The position numbers and the translations under genes are program-made. This document shows, piece after piece, positions 6,521-14,355 of a DNA stretch of 25,279 bases (its first letter is position 1; every line of letters begins with the position of its first letter). Source of the DNA: JBQTIU01 sp052387815 (GTDB lineage Bacteria; Pseudomonadota; Alphaproteobacteria; CACIAM-22H2); contig JBQTIU010000102.1 of the NCBI GenBank assembly GCA_052387815.1, positions 1-25,279 on the forward strand, given 5' to 3'. Below the pieces are notes generated by a model. The model saw only the letters and a list, made by a program, of their open reading frames with translations. It was not told the DNA's origin and did not search any database.

Positions 6521-7888
6521 TCAGACGATCTCGAAATAGCGCTCGAGTTCCCAGTCGGAGATGTGCTTGCGGAACTCGCGCTCCTCCCACTCCCGGGTGG
6601 CCGCGAAGTGGTCGACGAACTCGGCCCCGAACAGGAAGCGGGCGGCCTTGGAGGCCTTGAGGCGGCCGGCCGCCTCCATGAGCGTGCGCGGCAGGTCGCG
6701 CGCCTTGGGCGGCTTGGCGTCGTAGGCGTTGCCGGCGATCGGGGGCCCGAGCGCGATCTGGTTCTCGATGCCCCACAGCCCGGAGGCGAGCGCGGCGGCG
6801 AGCGCCAGGTAGGGATTGCCGTCGGCGGAAGCGACCCGGTATTCGACGCGCTGCGCCTTCTGCGATCCGGGAATGACGCGCAACGCCGTGGTGCGGTTCT
6901 CGACCCCCCAGGTGGCCGAGGTCGGCGCCCAGAAGCCGGGGATCAGCCGGCGATAGGAATTGACCGTCGGGGCCACCATGGCGAGCAGCTCGGGCATGAG
7001 GGCCTGCTGCCCGGCGACGAACTGGCGCATGGTCTCGGTCATGCCATGGGGCGCCCTGGGGTCGTGGAAGGCGGTGCTGCCGTTCTTGCGTTTGAGCGAC
7101 ATATGGATGTGGCCGCCGCAGCCCGGCCACTCCTTCGACCATTTGGCCATGAAGGTCGCCATCCAGCCGCGGCGCTGGGCCAGCACCTTGAGGAAGGTCT
7201 TGAACAGCGCCGCCTTGTCGGCGGCGGCGACTCCCGGGACGACGCGGATCGACGCCTCCTGCACGCCGGCCCCGGTCTCGGTGTGCAGCCCTTCGAGCCC
7301 CATGTCCATCCCTTCGCAGAGCGCCAGCAGGTCGCGGTACCACGCCGACCACACCGAGCTGCGCAGCACCGAGTAGCCGAAATAGCCCGGCGTCAGGGGC
7401 TTGAGGTTGCGGAACCTTTTTTCGCGCGCCGAATGCGGGGTCTCCTCGAAGACGAAGAACTCGTATTCGAAGGCGCTCCACGGCTCGAACCCCATGGCGC
7501 GGGCCTTGTCGATGACCCGGCGCAGGGTGGCGCGCGGGCAGATCGCCTCGGCGGCGGCGGCGAATTCGCACAGGAAGAACAGCATGCCGTCCTCGCCGGG
7601 GAGCTCCCGGCAGCTCTCCGGCAGGACGCGCACCGCCGCGTCGGGATAGGCGGTGTGCCAGCCGGTATAGGCGACGTTGTCGTAGAGCTGGTCGCTGATG
7701 TCCCAGCCCAGCACCACGTCGCAGAACCCGAACCCGCTATCCAGGGCGGAAAAGAACTTGTCGCGCCCGAGGTACTTGCCGCGCAGCACGCCGTCGATAT
7801 CGAACACGCCGACCTTGACGTGCGACAAGTTGCGTTCACGCACGATCCGGCGCGCATCGGCGGCGGTCTTGACCTGGCGCGGCTGCAT
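6521..7888 (-). CDS. Glutamine-synthetase-like gamma-glutamyl ligase
   Basis: An ATP-dependent ligase of the glutamine synthetase superfamily, 455 aa. Metal and glutamate-binding motifs are present: EYEFF at 141-145, HTETGAGVQEAS at 202-213, GGHIHMS at 258-264, YRRLIPGFWAPT at 312-323, and ENRTTALR at 330-337. It lacks the adenylylation region expected of housekeeping GlnA and reads more like PuuA/GlnT-type gamma-glutamylamine synthetases. The ATG at 7888 is chosen because GAGGGGGGAG stands directly ahead; upstream in-frame extension has no such site. With ALDH and iron ADH on the same strand downstream, it would glutamylate an amine that is then oxidised in two steps. The order matches the ethanolamine route described around GlnA4 in Streptomyces. 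The amidohydrolase that would release the product is not in the window. Confidence 0.88.
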   Translation of the reverse strand: MQPRQVKTAADARRIVRERNLSHVKVGVFDIDGVLRGKYLGRDKFFSALDSGFGFCDVVLGWDISDQLYDNVAYTGWHTAYPDAAVRVLPESCRELPGEDGMLFFLCEFAAAAEAICPRATLRRVIDKARAMGFEPWSAFEYEFFVFEETPHSAREKRFRNLKPLTPGYFGYSVLRSSVWSAWYRDLLALCEGMDMGLEGLHTETGAGVQEASIRVVPGVAAADKAALFKTFLKVLAQRRGWMATFMAKWSKEWPGCGGHIHMSLKRKNGSTAFHDPRAPHGMTETMRQFVAGQQALMPELLAMVAPTVNSYRRLIPGFWAPTSATWGVENRTTALRVIPGSQKAQRVEYRVASADGNPYLALAAALASGLWGIENQIALGPPIAGNAYDAKPPKARDLPRTLMEAAGRLKASKAARFLFGAEFVDHFAATREWEEREFRKHISDWELERYFEIV

Positions 7889-7966
7889 GACTCCCCCCTC
7901 GGCTCGCCCGCGGTAAGTAGCCCGAAACCGCAAGCTTGGGAAGCGCGGGTGCCGATAGCCGCACCG

Positions 7967-8142
7967 GCAAGGCAAGGAAACTCGTTGCGATATCCATGGC
8001 GCCCCCGCCGATGGCTCGCGAATCGCAACCGACAGGGCGCGATGATCGCACTGGGCCGCCGGCGATGGAAAGGCCCCAACCGCTTGGCGCCGGGCACCTG
8101 GCACGGTATTTTGAAGCAGGCTGGTTTGAAGGAAACACGCTC
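7967..8142 (+). pseudogene. Decayed hicA (mRNA interferase toxin) remnant
   Basis: The end of the region translates as KGPNRLAPGTWHGILKQAGL (about 8074-8133), which fits the C-terminus of HicA toxins (GNRxLxPGTxxxILKQAGL). Upstream, GGCAAGGAAACTCGTTGCGATA resembles the start of hicA (GKELVAI) but is in another frame, probably because of an extra A after GGCAAGGAA. The middle, including the catalytic His region, is not recognisable, and no stop precedes hicB. It lies directly ahead of a hicB remnant in the normal hicA-hicB order. Limits are approximate. Confidence 0.5.
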
Positions 8143-8348
8143 ATGCGCTACGCCGTGGCCATCGAAAAGCGGAAGGCAATTACTCCGCCTATGTGTCGGA
8201 CCTGCCAGGCTGCGTCGCCACCGGCGCGACGGCGGCGGAAGGGGAACGGAATATCCGCGAGGCCATAAGGTTCCATCTCGACGGCCTGCGCGAGGACGGA
8301 CTGTCGATCCCGGCGCCGACGGCGATCTGCGAACACGTCGAAGCCTAA
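8143..8348 (+). pseudogene. hicB: hicB antitoxin broken by a one-base deletion
   Basis: The frame opens MRYAVAIEK at 8143 and is then lost. From about 8175 another frame reads NYSAYVSDLPGCVATGATAA and continues with an EGERNIREAIRFHLDGL-type HicB core to a TAA at 8346-8348. Inserting one G after 8169 (AAGCGGAA to AAGGCGGAA) joins the two parts into a 68-aa protein reading IEKAEGNYSAYV, a normal HicB. Everything else is intact, so the mutation is recent or is a sequencing error. The upstream toxin gene is far more decayed, so the antitoxin no longer has a partner to restrain. HicB antitoxins bind the toxin and repress their own promoter. Confidence 0.75.
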
Positions 8349-8431
8349 AATCCGATCCGGCCAACGCCATTTCTCGGTGGTGGCCGAAGCCTGGCGTATG
8401 CTACCAATTCGCCCGCCTCGGGAGGAAGACG

Positions 8432-9484
8432 GTGAACCGCAAGGACCGCCGCCGCCAGACCAAGCTCGCCGCTCAGGCGCGGCCCGTCCCGCGCCCGCCG
8501 CCACGCGCGCTTGCGCTCAGCGATCTCTTGCTGCGCCACGCCGGGCAGGACATGGCCCCGCCCGCCGATCTCGGGGAGCTGGCCGCCGCTTCTGGGCAGC
8601 CTGGCGCGGGCGCCCTCGATGCCGGCCTGGCGGCGCTGCGCCGCCAGGACGAGGACGAACGCAAGCTCGCCGAATTCGAGCGCGCGGTAGCGGCCGCGCC
8701 CGGCTCGCTGCGCCTCCTGCTCGGCCTCGCCGAGGTGCAGCGGCGATTGAAGCGCAACGACGCGGCGGCGGCGACCTATCGCCGCTGTCTCGAACTCGCG
8801 CCCGGGCGGGCCGACATCCAGTACATGATCGACGCGCTCGGCGGCGGGCCGCCGCCGGGGCGGGCGGCGGAGGCCTATGTCGTCTCCCAGTTCGACAGCC
8901 TGGCCGAGCGCTACGACGAGAAGGTGCGGCGCTGGCTCGACTACCAGGGGCCGGAAATCGTCCATCGCGCGGCGGTGGCGGCGCTCGGCGCCGATCCCCC
9001 GCCGCAAGCGATCCTCGATCTCGGCTGCGGCACGGGGCTCGCCGCGCCCCTGTTGCGGCCGCTCGCCCGCCGGCTCGACGGCGTCGACCTGTCGCCAGCC
9101 ATGATCGCCAAGGCCAAGGAACGCGGCCTTTACGACGACCTGGCGGTGGACGACATCTGTCGCCATCTCGCTCTCTACGACAGCGACTACACACTCGCCA
9201 TCGCCGCCGACGTGCTGGTCTATTTCGGCGCGCTCGCCGAGCCGTTCGACGGCGTGTTCCGCGCCTTGAAGCCGGGCGGCCTGTTCATCGCCACAGTCGA
9301 GAAAGGCGCCGTCTCGCCCTATAGCCTGGCCCCGACCGGGCGCTACGCCCACGACGACGGCTATGCCCGCCGCGCCGCCGCCGCGGCCGGCTTCGCGGTG
9401 GTGGCGGCGAGCGAGGAGACCTTGCGTCTCGAGGAGCGAGCGCCGGTCGCCGGCCGCTGCTACACGCTCAAGAAGCCGGGTTAG
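8432..9484 (+). CDS. TPR-containing SAM-dependent methyltransferase
   Basis: 350 aa. Residues 75-125 form one or two tetratricopeptide-like helical repeats (LAEVQRRLKRNDAAAATYRR). From about 152 comes a class I methyltransferase: a YDxxxxxxLxYxxPE entry segment (161-175), motif I LDLGCGTGLAAPLL at 195-208, the acidic end of strand 2 at GVDLS (217-221), and a late LKPGGLFI motif (279-286). The start is GTG at 8432, set by GGAGGA five bases ahead; the N-terminus MNRKDRRRQ is basic. The open frame extends far upstream through the hicAB relics but has no support there. The substrate is unknown. Its stop overlaps by 3 bp that of the convergent acyl-CoA synthetase. Confidence 0.88.
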   Translation: MNRKDRRRQTKLAAQARPVPRPPPRALALSDLLLRHAGQDMAPPADLGELAAASGQPGAGALDAGLAALRRQDEDERKLAEFERAVAAAPGSLRLLLGLAEVQRRLKRNDAAAATYRRCLELAPGRADIQYMIDALGGGPPPGRAAEAYVVSQFDSLAERYDEKVRRWLDYQGPEIVHRAAVAALGADPPPQAILDLGCGTGLAAPLLRPLARRLDGVDLSPAMIAKAKERGLYDDLAVDDICRHLALYDSDYTLAIAADVLVYFGALAEPFDGVFRALKPGGLFIATVEKGAVSPYSLAPTGRYAHDDGYARRAAAAAGFAVVAASEETLRLEERAPVAGRCYTLKKPG

Positions 9485-11109
9485 CGCCGCTGCGCCTCGC
9501 GCTCGCGCAAGGTGCGGCGCATGATCTTGCCGGTCGCCGTCATCGGCAGCGAATCGACGAACTCGACCGCGCGCGGATACTCGTGCGCGCCAAGGCGGGT
9601 CTTGACGTGGGCCTGGATGGCGCGCGCCAGGGCCGCCTCGCCGGTGAAGCCGGGCTTGAGGACCACGAACGCCTTGACCGCCTCGGTGCGGACCGGATCG
9701 GGCACGCCGATCGCCGCCGCCATCGCCACCGCCGGGTGCCTCATCAGGCAGTCCTCGATCTCCGCCGGTCCGATGCGATAGCCGGCCGAGGTGATGACGT
9801 CGTCGGCGCGGCCGAGATACCGGAAATAGCCGTCCTCGTCCTGCCGCCCGAGATCGCCGGTCAACAGCCAGTCGCCGGCGAATTTCTCGGCGCTCGCCTC
9901 GGGGTTCCGCCAGTAGCCCAGGAACATGACCGGATCGGGCCGCCGCACCGCGAGTTGCCCGCTCTCGCCGGTCGCCACGACGTGGCCTTTCGGGTCGACC
10001 ACCGCCACCTCGTGGCCGGGGATGGCACGGCCCATCGCGCCGGGCTTCACCGGCAGGATGCCGGCGCAGTTGCCGACGACCAGGTTGCATTCGGTCTGGC
10101 CGTAGAACTCGTTGATCGTGACGCCGAAGACGGCCCGCCCCCAGTCGAGCAGCTCGGCGCCCAAGGTCTCGCCGCCGCTGCCGATCGACCGCAGCTTGAC
10201 GCCGTGGCCGGCGGGCGCGCCCACCTGGCGCATCAGCTTGAGCGCGGTCGGCGGCAGGAAGACGTTGCGCACGCCGTGGCGGGCCATCAGCGCGAAGGCG
10301 GCGTCGGGGTCGAACTTGGCAAAGCGGTGCGCCACGACCGGCACGCCGTGATGCCAGGCCGGCAGCAGCACGTCCATCAGCCCGCCGATCCACGCCCAGT
10401 CGGCCGGCGTCCAGAACAAGTCGCCGGGGGCGGGGAAGAACTCGTGCGGGAACTCGACCCCCGGCAGGTGGCCGAGCAGCACGCGCTGGGCATGGAGGGC
10501 GCCCTTGGGCGGGCCGGTGGTCCCGGAGGTATAGATGATGAGGGCCGGATCGTCCGCCGCCGTGGCGACCGGCGCGAAGTCGTCCGCGGCCCGCTCGAGC
10601 GCGGCCTGGAAATCGACCGTGCCGGCCTCGCCGCCGCCGCCGACCGCGAGCACGAGCCGCAAGTCGGGTAGCCGATCGCGGATGGCCACCACCTTGGGAA
10701 GGTTGGCGCGATCGGTGATGAGCGCGGCGGCGCCCGAATTGCGCAGGCGGTATTCGAGGGCCTCCTCGCCGAACAGCACGAACAGCGGCACCGCGATCAG
10801 CCCCGATTTGTAGGCGGCGATGTGGGCGATCGCCGTCTCGGGCGCCTGCGGGAGGAGGATGCCGATCCGCTCGCCGCGCCCGACCCCATGGACCGCGAGT
10901 AGGTTGGCAAGCCGGTTGGAGGCGGACTTGATGTCGCGGAAGCTGTAGCGCCGCACCGCGCCGCTTTCGTCCTCGAAGATCAGCGCCGTGGCCGCGGGCC
11001 GCTCGGCGGCGTGCCGGTCGCAGGCATCGACGCCGATGTTGTAGCGCGCCGGCACGCGCCATGCGAAAAGCTGCCTCGCCGTCGCGTAGCTTTGGGCCCG
11101 TTCGAGCAT
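9481..11109 (-). CDS. AMP-forming acyl-CoA synthetase
   Basis: An adenylate-forming enzyme that activates a carboxylic acid to its CoA ester; 542 aa. The ATP loop YTSGTTGPPKG is at 193-203, the adenine-binding FYGQTE motif is mid-protein, the hinge and C-terminal domain carry TGDLGR and SAGYRIGPAEIE, and the catalytic lysine is K528 in TATGK. The sequence type is that of medium-chain or acetyl-CoA-synthetase-like ligases; the chain length cannot be read. The ATG at 11109 has an AGGGA site about five bases ahead, so the much longer open frame upstream is not used. It is transcribed away from the VWA/J-protein operon and converges on the methyltransferase, sharing bases 9482-9483 between the two stop codons. 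Confidence 0.9.
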   Translation of the reverse strand: MLERAQSYATARQLFAWRVPARYNIGVDACDRHAAERPAATALIFEDESGAVRRYSFRDIKSASNRLANLLAVHGVGRGERIGILLPQAPETAIAHIAAYKSGLIAVPLFVLFGEEALEYRLRNSGAAALITDRANLPKVVAIRDRLPDLRLVLAVGGGGEAGTVDFQAALERAADDFAPVATAADDPALIIYTSGTTGPPKGALHAQRVLLGHLPGVEFPHEFFPAPGDLFWTPADWAWIGGLMDVLLPAWHHGVPVVAHRFAKFDPDAAFALMARHGVRNVFLPPTALKLMRQVGAPAGHGVKLRSIGSGGETLGAELLDWGRAVFGVTINEFYGQTECNLVVGNCAGILPVKPGAMGRAIPGHEVAVVDPKGHVVATGESGQLAVRRPDPVMFLGYWRNPEASAEKFAGDWLLTGDLGRQDEDGYFRYLGRADDVITSAGYRIGPAEIEDCLMRHPAVAMAAAIGVPDPVRTEAVKAFVVLKPGFTGEAALARAIQAHVKTRLGAHEYPRAVEFVDSLPMTATGKIMRRTLREREAQRR

Positions 11110-11202
11110 TGGCGTCCCTGGCGCGAAACTCCCGACTCCATGATAGCGAGGACGGGGCGGGCACGGATGGAAATCGTCGATCGAGCCGCGGTCGCCGAAA
11201 AA

Positions 11203-11231
11203 TTGCGCCGCCTCGCCGTCTCGGGTAAAAT
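11203..11231 (+). promoter_or_regulatory. Promoter for the VWA / J-protein operon
   Basis: TTGCGC (11203-11208), a 17-bp spacer, then TAAAAT (11226-11231). The predicted start near 11238 leaves an 89-base leader before the ATG at 11327. Confidence 0.45.
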
Positions 11232-11326
11232 CCTCTCGCCCGCTCGCCGGCCGGCCCCGGCGACTGGAATCGGGGCGCGCGGGGCCCCGCTTATCCGACT
11301 TGAGCCACCCCTCGGGGACCTCGCCG

Positions 11327-12034
11327 ATGGCCACGGACCAACCCAAGCTTCCGACCAAGTCGGCGCACGGCGATGTCGCCGGCTTCCTCGCCAAGATGAA
11401 AACGATGCCGGCCGTCCGGCCGGCGGGGCAATGCGGGCGCCTGATCTTCGCCATGGACGCGACCGCCAGCCGCGAGCCCAGTTGGGACCGCGCCTGCCGC
11501 CTGCAGGGCGAGATGTTCACCGCCACGCAACGCCTGGGCGGGCTCGAGATCCAGCTCGCCTGGTATCGCGGATTCGGCGAGTTCGAAGCGAGCGCTTGGC
11601 TCGCCAATTCCGCCGACCTGGTGCGCAAGATGACGGCGGTCACGTGCCGCGGCGGCGAAACTCAGATCGGGCGGGTGCTCAGGCACGCCATCGCCGAGAC
11701 CAAGCGGCGCAAGGTCAACGCGCTCGTCTTCGTCGGCGATTGCGTCGAGGAGAGTGTGGATACGCTGTGCCAACTGGCGGGCGAACTCGGCCTCGTGGGC
11801 GTGCCGGCCTTCATTTTCCACGAGGGCGGCGAACCGGTGGCGCGAAAATGCCTCGAGGAAATCGCGCGGCTCACGCACGGCGCCTATTGCCCGTTCGACT
11901 CCTCGAGCGCGACCGCGCTGCGCGACCTTCTGGCGGCGGCGGCGATGTTCGCCGCCGGCGGCCGGGCCGCGCTCGAGGAGTTCGGGCGCCGCCGCGGCGG
12001 GGCGGTGCTGCGGCTCACGCACCAGATGCGCTGA
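11327..12034 (+). CDS. VWA (von Willebrand factor A)-domain protein
   Basis: 235 aa, cytosolic, with no signal peptide. The first strand ends in a MIDAS-type metal site, FAMDATAS at 41-48 (D44, T46 and S48 in the DxSxS positions). A strand LVFVGD and the closing segment GAYCPFDSSSA follow as expected for the Rossmann-like VWA fold. The ATG at 11327 is preferred over a TTG at 11300 because GGGGA lies seven bases ahead. The gene for a membrane J-protein follows 16 bp later, and both are driven by the promoter at 11203-11231. I recall the VWA/J-domain pairing as conserved in alphaproteobacteria; the function is not established to my knowledge. Confidence 0.8.
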   Translation: MATDQPKLPTKSAHGDVAGFLAKMKTMPAVRPAGQCGRLIFAMDATASREPSWDRACRLQGEMFTATQRLGGLEIQLAWYRGFGEFEASAWLANSADLVRKMTAVTCRGGETQIGRVLRHAIAETKRRKVNALVFVGDCVEESVDTLCQLAGELGLVGVPAFIFHEGGEPVARKCLEEIARLTHGAYCPFDSSSATALRDLLAAAAMFAAGGRAALEEFGRRRGGAVLRLTHQMR

Positions 12035-12050
12035 CGAGGCGCTCAACCCC

Positions 12051-12770
12051 TTGTTTCTTTTCTATTTCCTGATCGGTGTCGGGCTGCTGGTGCTGCTATG
12101 GCTGGCCTTGCGCTGGTTCGTCGAGGCCAAGCCCCAGCAGCTCGTCACCGCCTTGCGATGGATGGTTGGCATCGGCGGCGGCCTGGGCGCGCTGTACCTG
12201 GTGGCGACCGGACGGGCCGGCTCGGCCCTCATGGTTGCCGCTGCGCTGGCGCCTTTGTTCATGCGCTGGAAGGCCCTGCTGACCATGGCCCGCAATGCCG
12301 CCGGACCCACGCCCGGCAGCGTTTCGCAGGTCGAGACCGCGTGGCTTCGGATGTCGCTCGACCACGACACCGGGTCGATGGACGGGACCGTGCTCGAGGG
12401 CGCCTTCAAGGGGCGCCGTCTCGGCGAACTCGCGCCGGACGCGCTCATCGCCCTCTTGACCGAGTGCCGGGTCAACGACGGCGAAGCGGCGGCACTGCTC
12501 GAAGCTTACCTCGACCACACCCGGCCCGACTGGCGGGCCGAGGCCGGGGAGAAGGCGGCGGCGGGCGGCGGCGGTCGCGGCTCGGCGCCGTCGGCGGCGA
12601 TGACCCGGGAGGAGGCGTATCGCATCCTCGGCCTGGCGCCGGGGGCGGACGACAAGGCGATCCGCGAGGCCCACAAGCGCCTGATGATGAAACTCCACCC
12701 GGACCAGGGCGGCTCCACCTATCTCGCCGCCAAAATCAATCAGGCGAAGGACTTGCTGGTCGGCGGCTGA
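12051..12770 (+). CDS. Membrane-anchored J-domain protein, Pam18/Tim14-like
   Basis: 239 aa from a TTG start at 12051. Two hydrophobic segments (about 3-20 and 37-70) anchor it in the membrane. A middle region (90-165) carries a conserved-looking MSLDHDTGSMDGTVLEG stretch. After a Gly/Ala-rich linker (168-182), a compact C-terminal J domain runs from MTREEAYRILGL (184) to the end, with the HPD motif at 216-218. The tail after HPD, QGGSTYLAAKINQAKDLL, is the form seen in mitochondrial Pam18/Tim14. The partner should be DnaK. The frame is open far upstream through the VWA gene, so the start is chosen because the protein should begin at the first hydrophobic segment, 16 bp after the VWA stop; ribosome binding is weak (GAGG at distance). 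Confidence 0.82.
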   Translation: MFLFYFLIGVGLLVLLWLALRWFVEAKPQQLVTALRWMVGIGGGLGALYLVATGRAGSALMVAAALAPLFMRWKALLTMARNAAGPTPGSVSQVETAWLRMSLDHDTGSMDGTVLEGAFKGRRLGELAPDALIALLTECRVNDGEAAALLEAYLDHTRPDWRAEAGEKAAAGGGGRGSAPSAAMTREEAYRILGLAPGADDKAIREAHKRLMMKLHPDQGGSTYLAAKINQAKDLLVGG

Positions 12771-12911
12771 GGCCAGGCGCGGGCTTGCCTGGCCGGCACC
12801 GGTGTGGCACAAAACCACGCCTCGCCCCGCCGTCGCGGCCGCCAAGCCGACGCCGTCGCTCCCGTGCCCAACTTGCCGGTGACTCTTGCGCAACCGTAAG
12901 CTCCCCGTTTC

Positions 12912-13850
12912 ATGACTCGACGCGTGCGCAAGGCGATTTTCCCGGTCGGCGGGCTCGGGACCCGCTTCCTGCCGGCGACCAAGGCGATGCCCAAGGAAAT
13001 GCTGCCGGTGGTCGACAAGCCGCTCATCCAATACGCGGTCGAGGAGGCGCAGGCGGCGGGGATCGAGCAGTTCATCTTCGTCACCGGCCGCGGCAAGAGC
13101 GCGATCGAGGACCATTTCGATCGCTCGGCCGAGCTCGAACAATCCCTCGCCGAACGCGACAAGCGCGCCGAGCTCCGGGCGCTCCGCCGATGGATCCCGG
13201 ATCCGGGCGCCGTCGCCTATACGCGCCAGCAGGAGCCGCTGGGTCTCGGACACGCGGTGTGGTGCGCGCGCGATATCGTCGGCGACGAGCCGTTCGCGGT
13301 CCTTCTCGCCGACGACCTGATCCTCGGCAAGACGCCGTGCCTCAAGCAGATGCTCGACATCTATCCGAGGGTGGGCGGCAATCTCATTGCGGTGATGGAC
13401 GTGCCGCTGGAGCAGACCCGGCGCTACGGCATCCTCGAGGCGGGCGCGGCCGCCGGCCGGCTGGTCGAGGTCAAGGGCCTGGTCGAGAAGCCGGCGGCCG
13501 AGCAGGCGCCCTCGACGCTGGCGGTCGTCGGCCGCTATGTGCTCGACCCGGCGGTGTTCGAACATCTCGACCGCCGGACCCGCGGCGCCGGCGGCGAGAT
13601 CCAGTTGACGGACGCGCTGCTTCCGCTCATCGGCCGCGGCCCGTTCCACGGCTTCAGATTCAAGGGCCGGCGGTTCGACTGCGGCGACAAGCTCGGGTTC
13701 TTCGAGGCGAATCTCGCCTTCGCGCTGGCGCGCGCGGATATCGGCCGCGACGTGCGCAAGATCCTGCGGAACTACGTTCCGTCGGATATCGTCGGTCGGG
13801 GAAAGGCCCGCGGGCCGGACGAGCGGGGCGTGAAGGCGCCAAGGGACTAG
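12912..13850 (+). CDS. galU: UTP-glucose-1-phosphate uridylyltransferase
   Basis: Makes UDP-glucose from UTP and glucose-1-phosphate in the cytosol; 312 aa, near the usual 290-300. The nucleotide-binding GGLGTRFLPATK is at 13-24 and PKEMLPVVDKP at 27-37, followed by the GalU-type VTGRGKSAIEDHFD and VLLADDL segments and a C-terminal FKGRRFDCGDKLGF sugar-binding region. The start ATG at 12912 lacks a clear ribosome site but gives the standard N-terminus. It stands with ugd and a phosphomannomutase/phosphoglucomutase in one direction, so the three supply activated sugars for envelope polysaccharide. The last 20 residues are Lys/Arg-rich and less conserved. Confidence 0.95.
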   Translation: MTRRVRKAIFPVGGLGTRFLPATKAMPKEMLPVVDKPLIQYAVEEAQAAGIEQFIFVTGRGKSAIEDHFDRSAELEQSLAERDKRAELRALRRWIPDPGAVAYTRQQEPLGLGHAVWCARDIVGDEPFAVLLADDLILGKTPCLKQMLDIYPRVGGNLIAVMDVPLEQTRRYGILEAGAAAGRLVEVKGLVEKPAAEQAPSTLAVVGRYVLDPAVFEHLDRRTRGAGGEIQLTDALLPLIGRGPFHGFRFKGRRFDCGDKLGFFEANLAFALARADIGRDVRKILRNYVPSDIVGRGKARGPDERGVKAPRD

Positions 13851-13877
13851 AAATTACACCTGAGACGGCGACGAGAG

Positions 13878-14108
13878 ATGTTCGACACGCTTGCCTACGC
13901 GAAGCACCTCGAATCTTCCGGCGTTGACCGGAAAACGGCCGAGGCCCATGTTGAAGCCATGACGAAGCATATGCTTCCGGACCTCGCGACCAAGCAGGAC
14001 CTTGAGACACTCAAGCACGACCTGACGGTCCGCGTGTTCGGGATCGTGCTCGGCATCGTCGGTGTCATGAACGCGACGCTCTTCGGCCTGCTCCGCCTCA
14101 CGTCTTGA
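13878..14108 (+). CDS. Small coiled-coil membrane protein, CCDC90/DUF1640-like
   Basis: 76 aa. The N-terminal FDTLAYAKHLESSGVDRKTAE segment, a helical LATKQDLETLKHDLTVR stretch (about 37-53) and a single C-terminal hydrophobic helix (54-72) fit the DUF1640/CCDC90 family, usually found next to unrelated genes in alphaproteobacteria. A CGACGAGAG sequence precedes the ATG. Its last 11 codons lie in a 102-bp sequence that is repeated 1058 bp downstream, so the 3' end of this gene is duplicated on the far side of the higBA-type module. The role is unknown. Confidence 0.75.
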   Translation: MFDTLAYAKHLESSGVDRKTAEAHVEAMTKHMLPDLATKQDLETLKHDLTVRVFGIVLGIVGVMNATLFGLLRLTS

Positions 14109-14177
14109 AGAGGGCGGCACGGCCTCTGCAGGGGCCCGCGCGCCCGCCAGAACGCCAGCCGCCAACGAGGAGGAGGC
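14076..14177. repeat. 102-bp direct repeat, copy 1 (3' end of the coiled-coil gene)
   Basis: Identical to 15134-15235 except for three positions by eye (near 14109, 14160 and 14164). It starts in the coding sequence at ACGCTCTTCGGCC and continues past the stop into a GC-rich tail ending GAGGAGGAGGC. Together the copies bracket 956 bp that carry the toxin-antitoxin genes. Confidence 0.9.
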
Positions 14178-14299
14178 ACGGCGAAGCCGCCCTGGACCGC
14201 GCGGCCCCGGCCTGGCACTGGCTCGGCCTCGCGCGCCAGGCGGCTTGGGGCTGTTCCAACCAGTCCCATACGACGCCGCAGTGATGGCAGTGGTAGTAG

Positions 14300-14347
14300 T
14301 GCATTGGACTAGTTATTTCGCTTGTCTCAACTCCTGCAGTGGACTAG
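14300..14347. promoter_or_regulatory. Repeated 13-bp motif at the higBA-type promoter
   Basis: TGCATTGGACTAG at 14300-14312 recurs as TGCAGTGGACTAG at 14335-14347, 35 bp apart. The second copy overlaps the -10 box. This is a candidate operator pair for the HTH antitoxin. Confidence 0.45.
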
Positions 14348-14350
14348 ATT
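14322..14350 (+). promoter_or_regulatory. Promoter of the higBA-type module
   Basis: TTGTCT (14322-14327), a 17-bp spacer, then TAGATT (14345-14350). Transcription would start at or next to the ATG at 14356, giving a leaderless message, which agrees with the absence of a ribosome site there. Confidence 0.45.
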
Positions 14351-14355
14351 GACCG

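Noticed and set aside
6521..7888. Housekeeping glutamine synthetase GlnA
   Set aside because: No adenylylation region, no glnB neighbour, and it sits with ALDH and ADH genes.
8345..11164. 939-aa minus-strand open frame
   Set aside because: A shifted-frame shadow of the acyl-CoA synthetase running on into the antisense of the methyltransferase; the proper frame has all catalytic motifs.
11300..11326. TTG start for the VWA protein
   Set aside because: The ATG at 11327 has a properly placed GGGGA site; the extra nine residues are not needed for the fold.
14098..14304. Minus-strand 68-aa frame starting MHYYHCHHCG
   Set aside because: A single C-x-x-C pair is weak evidence for a zinc protein, there is no ribosome site of note, and its second half is the antisense of the direct repeat. 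It might be real but is not supported.
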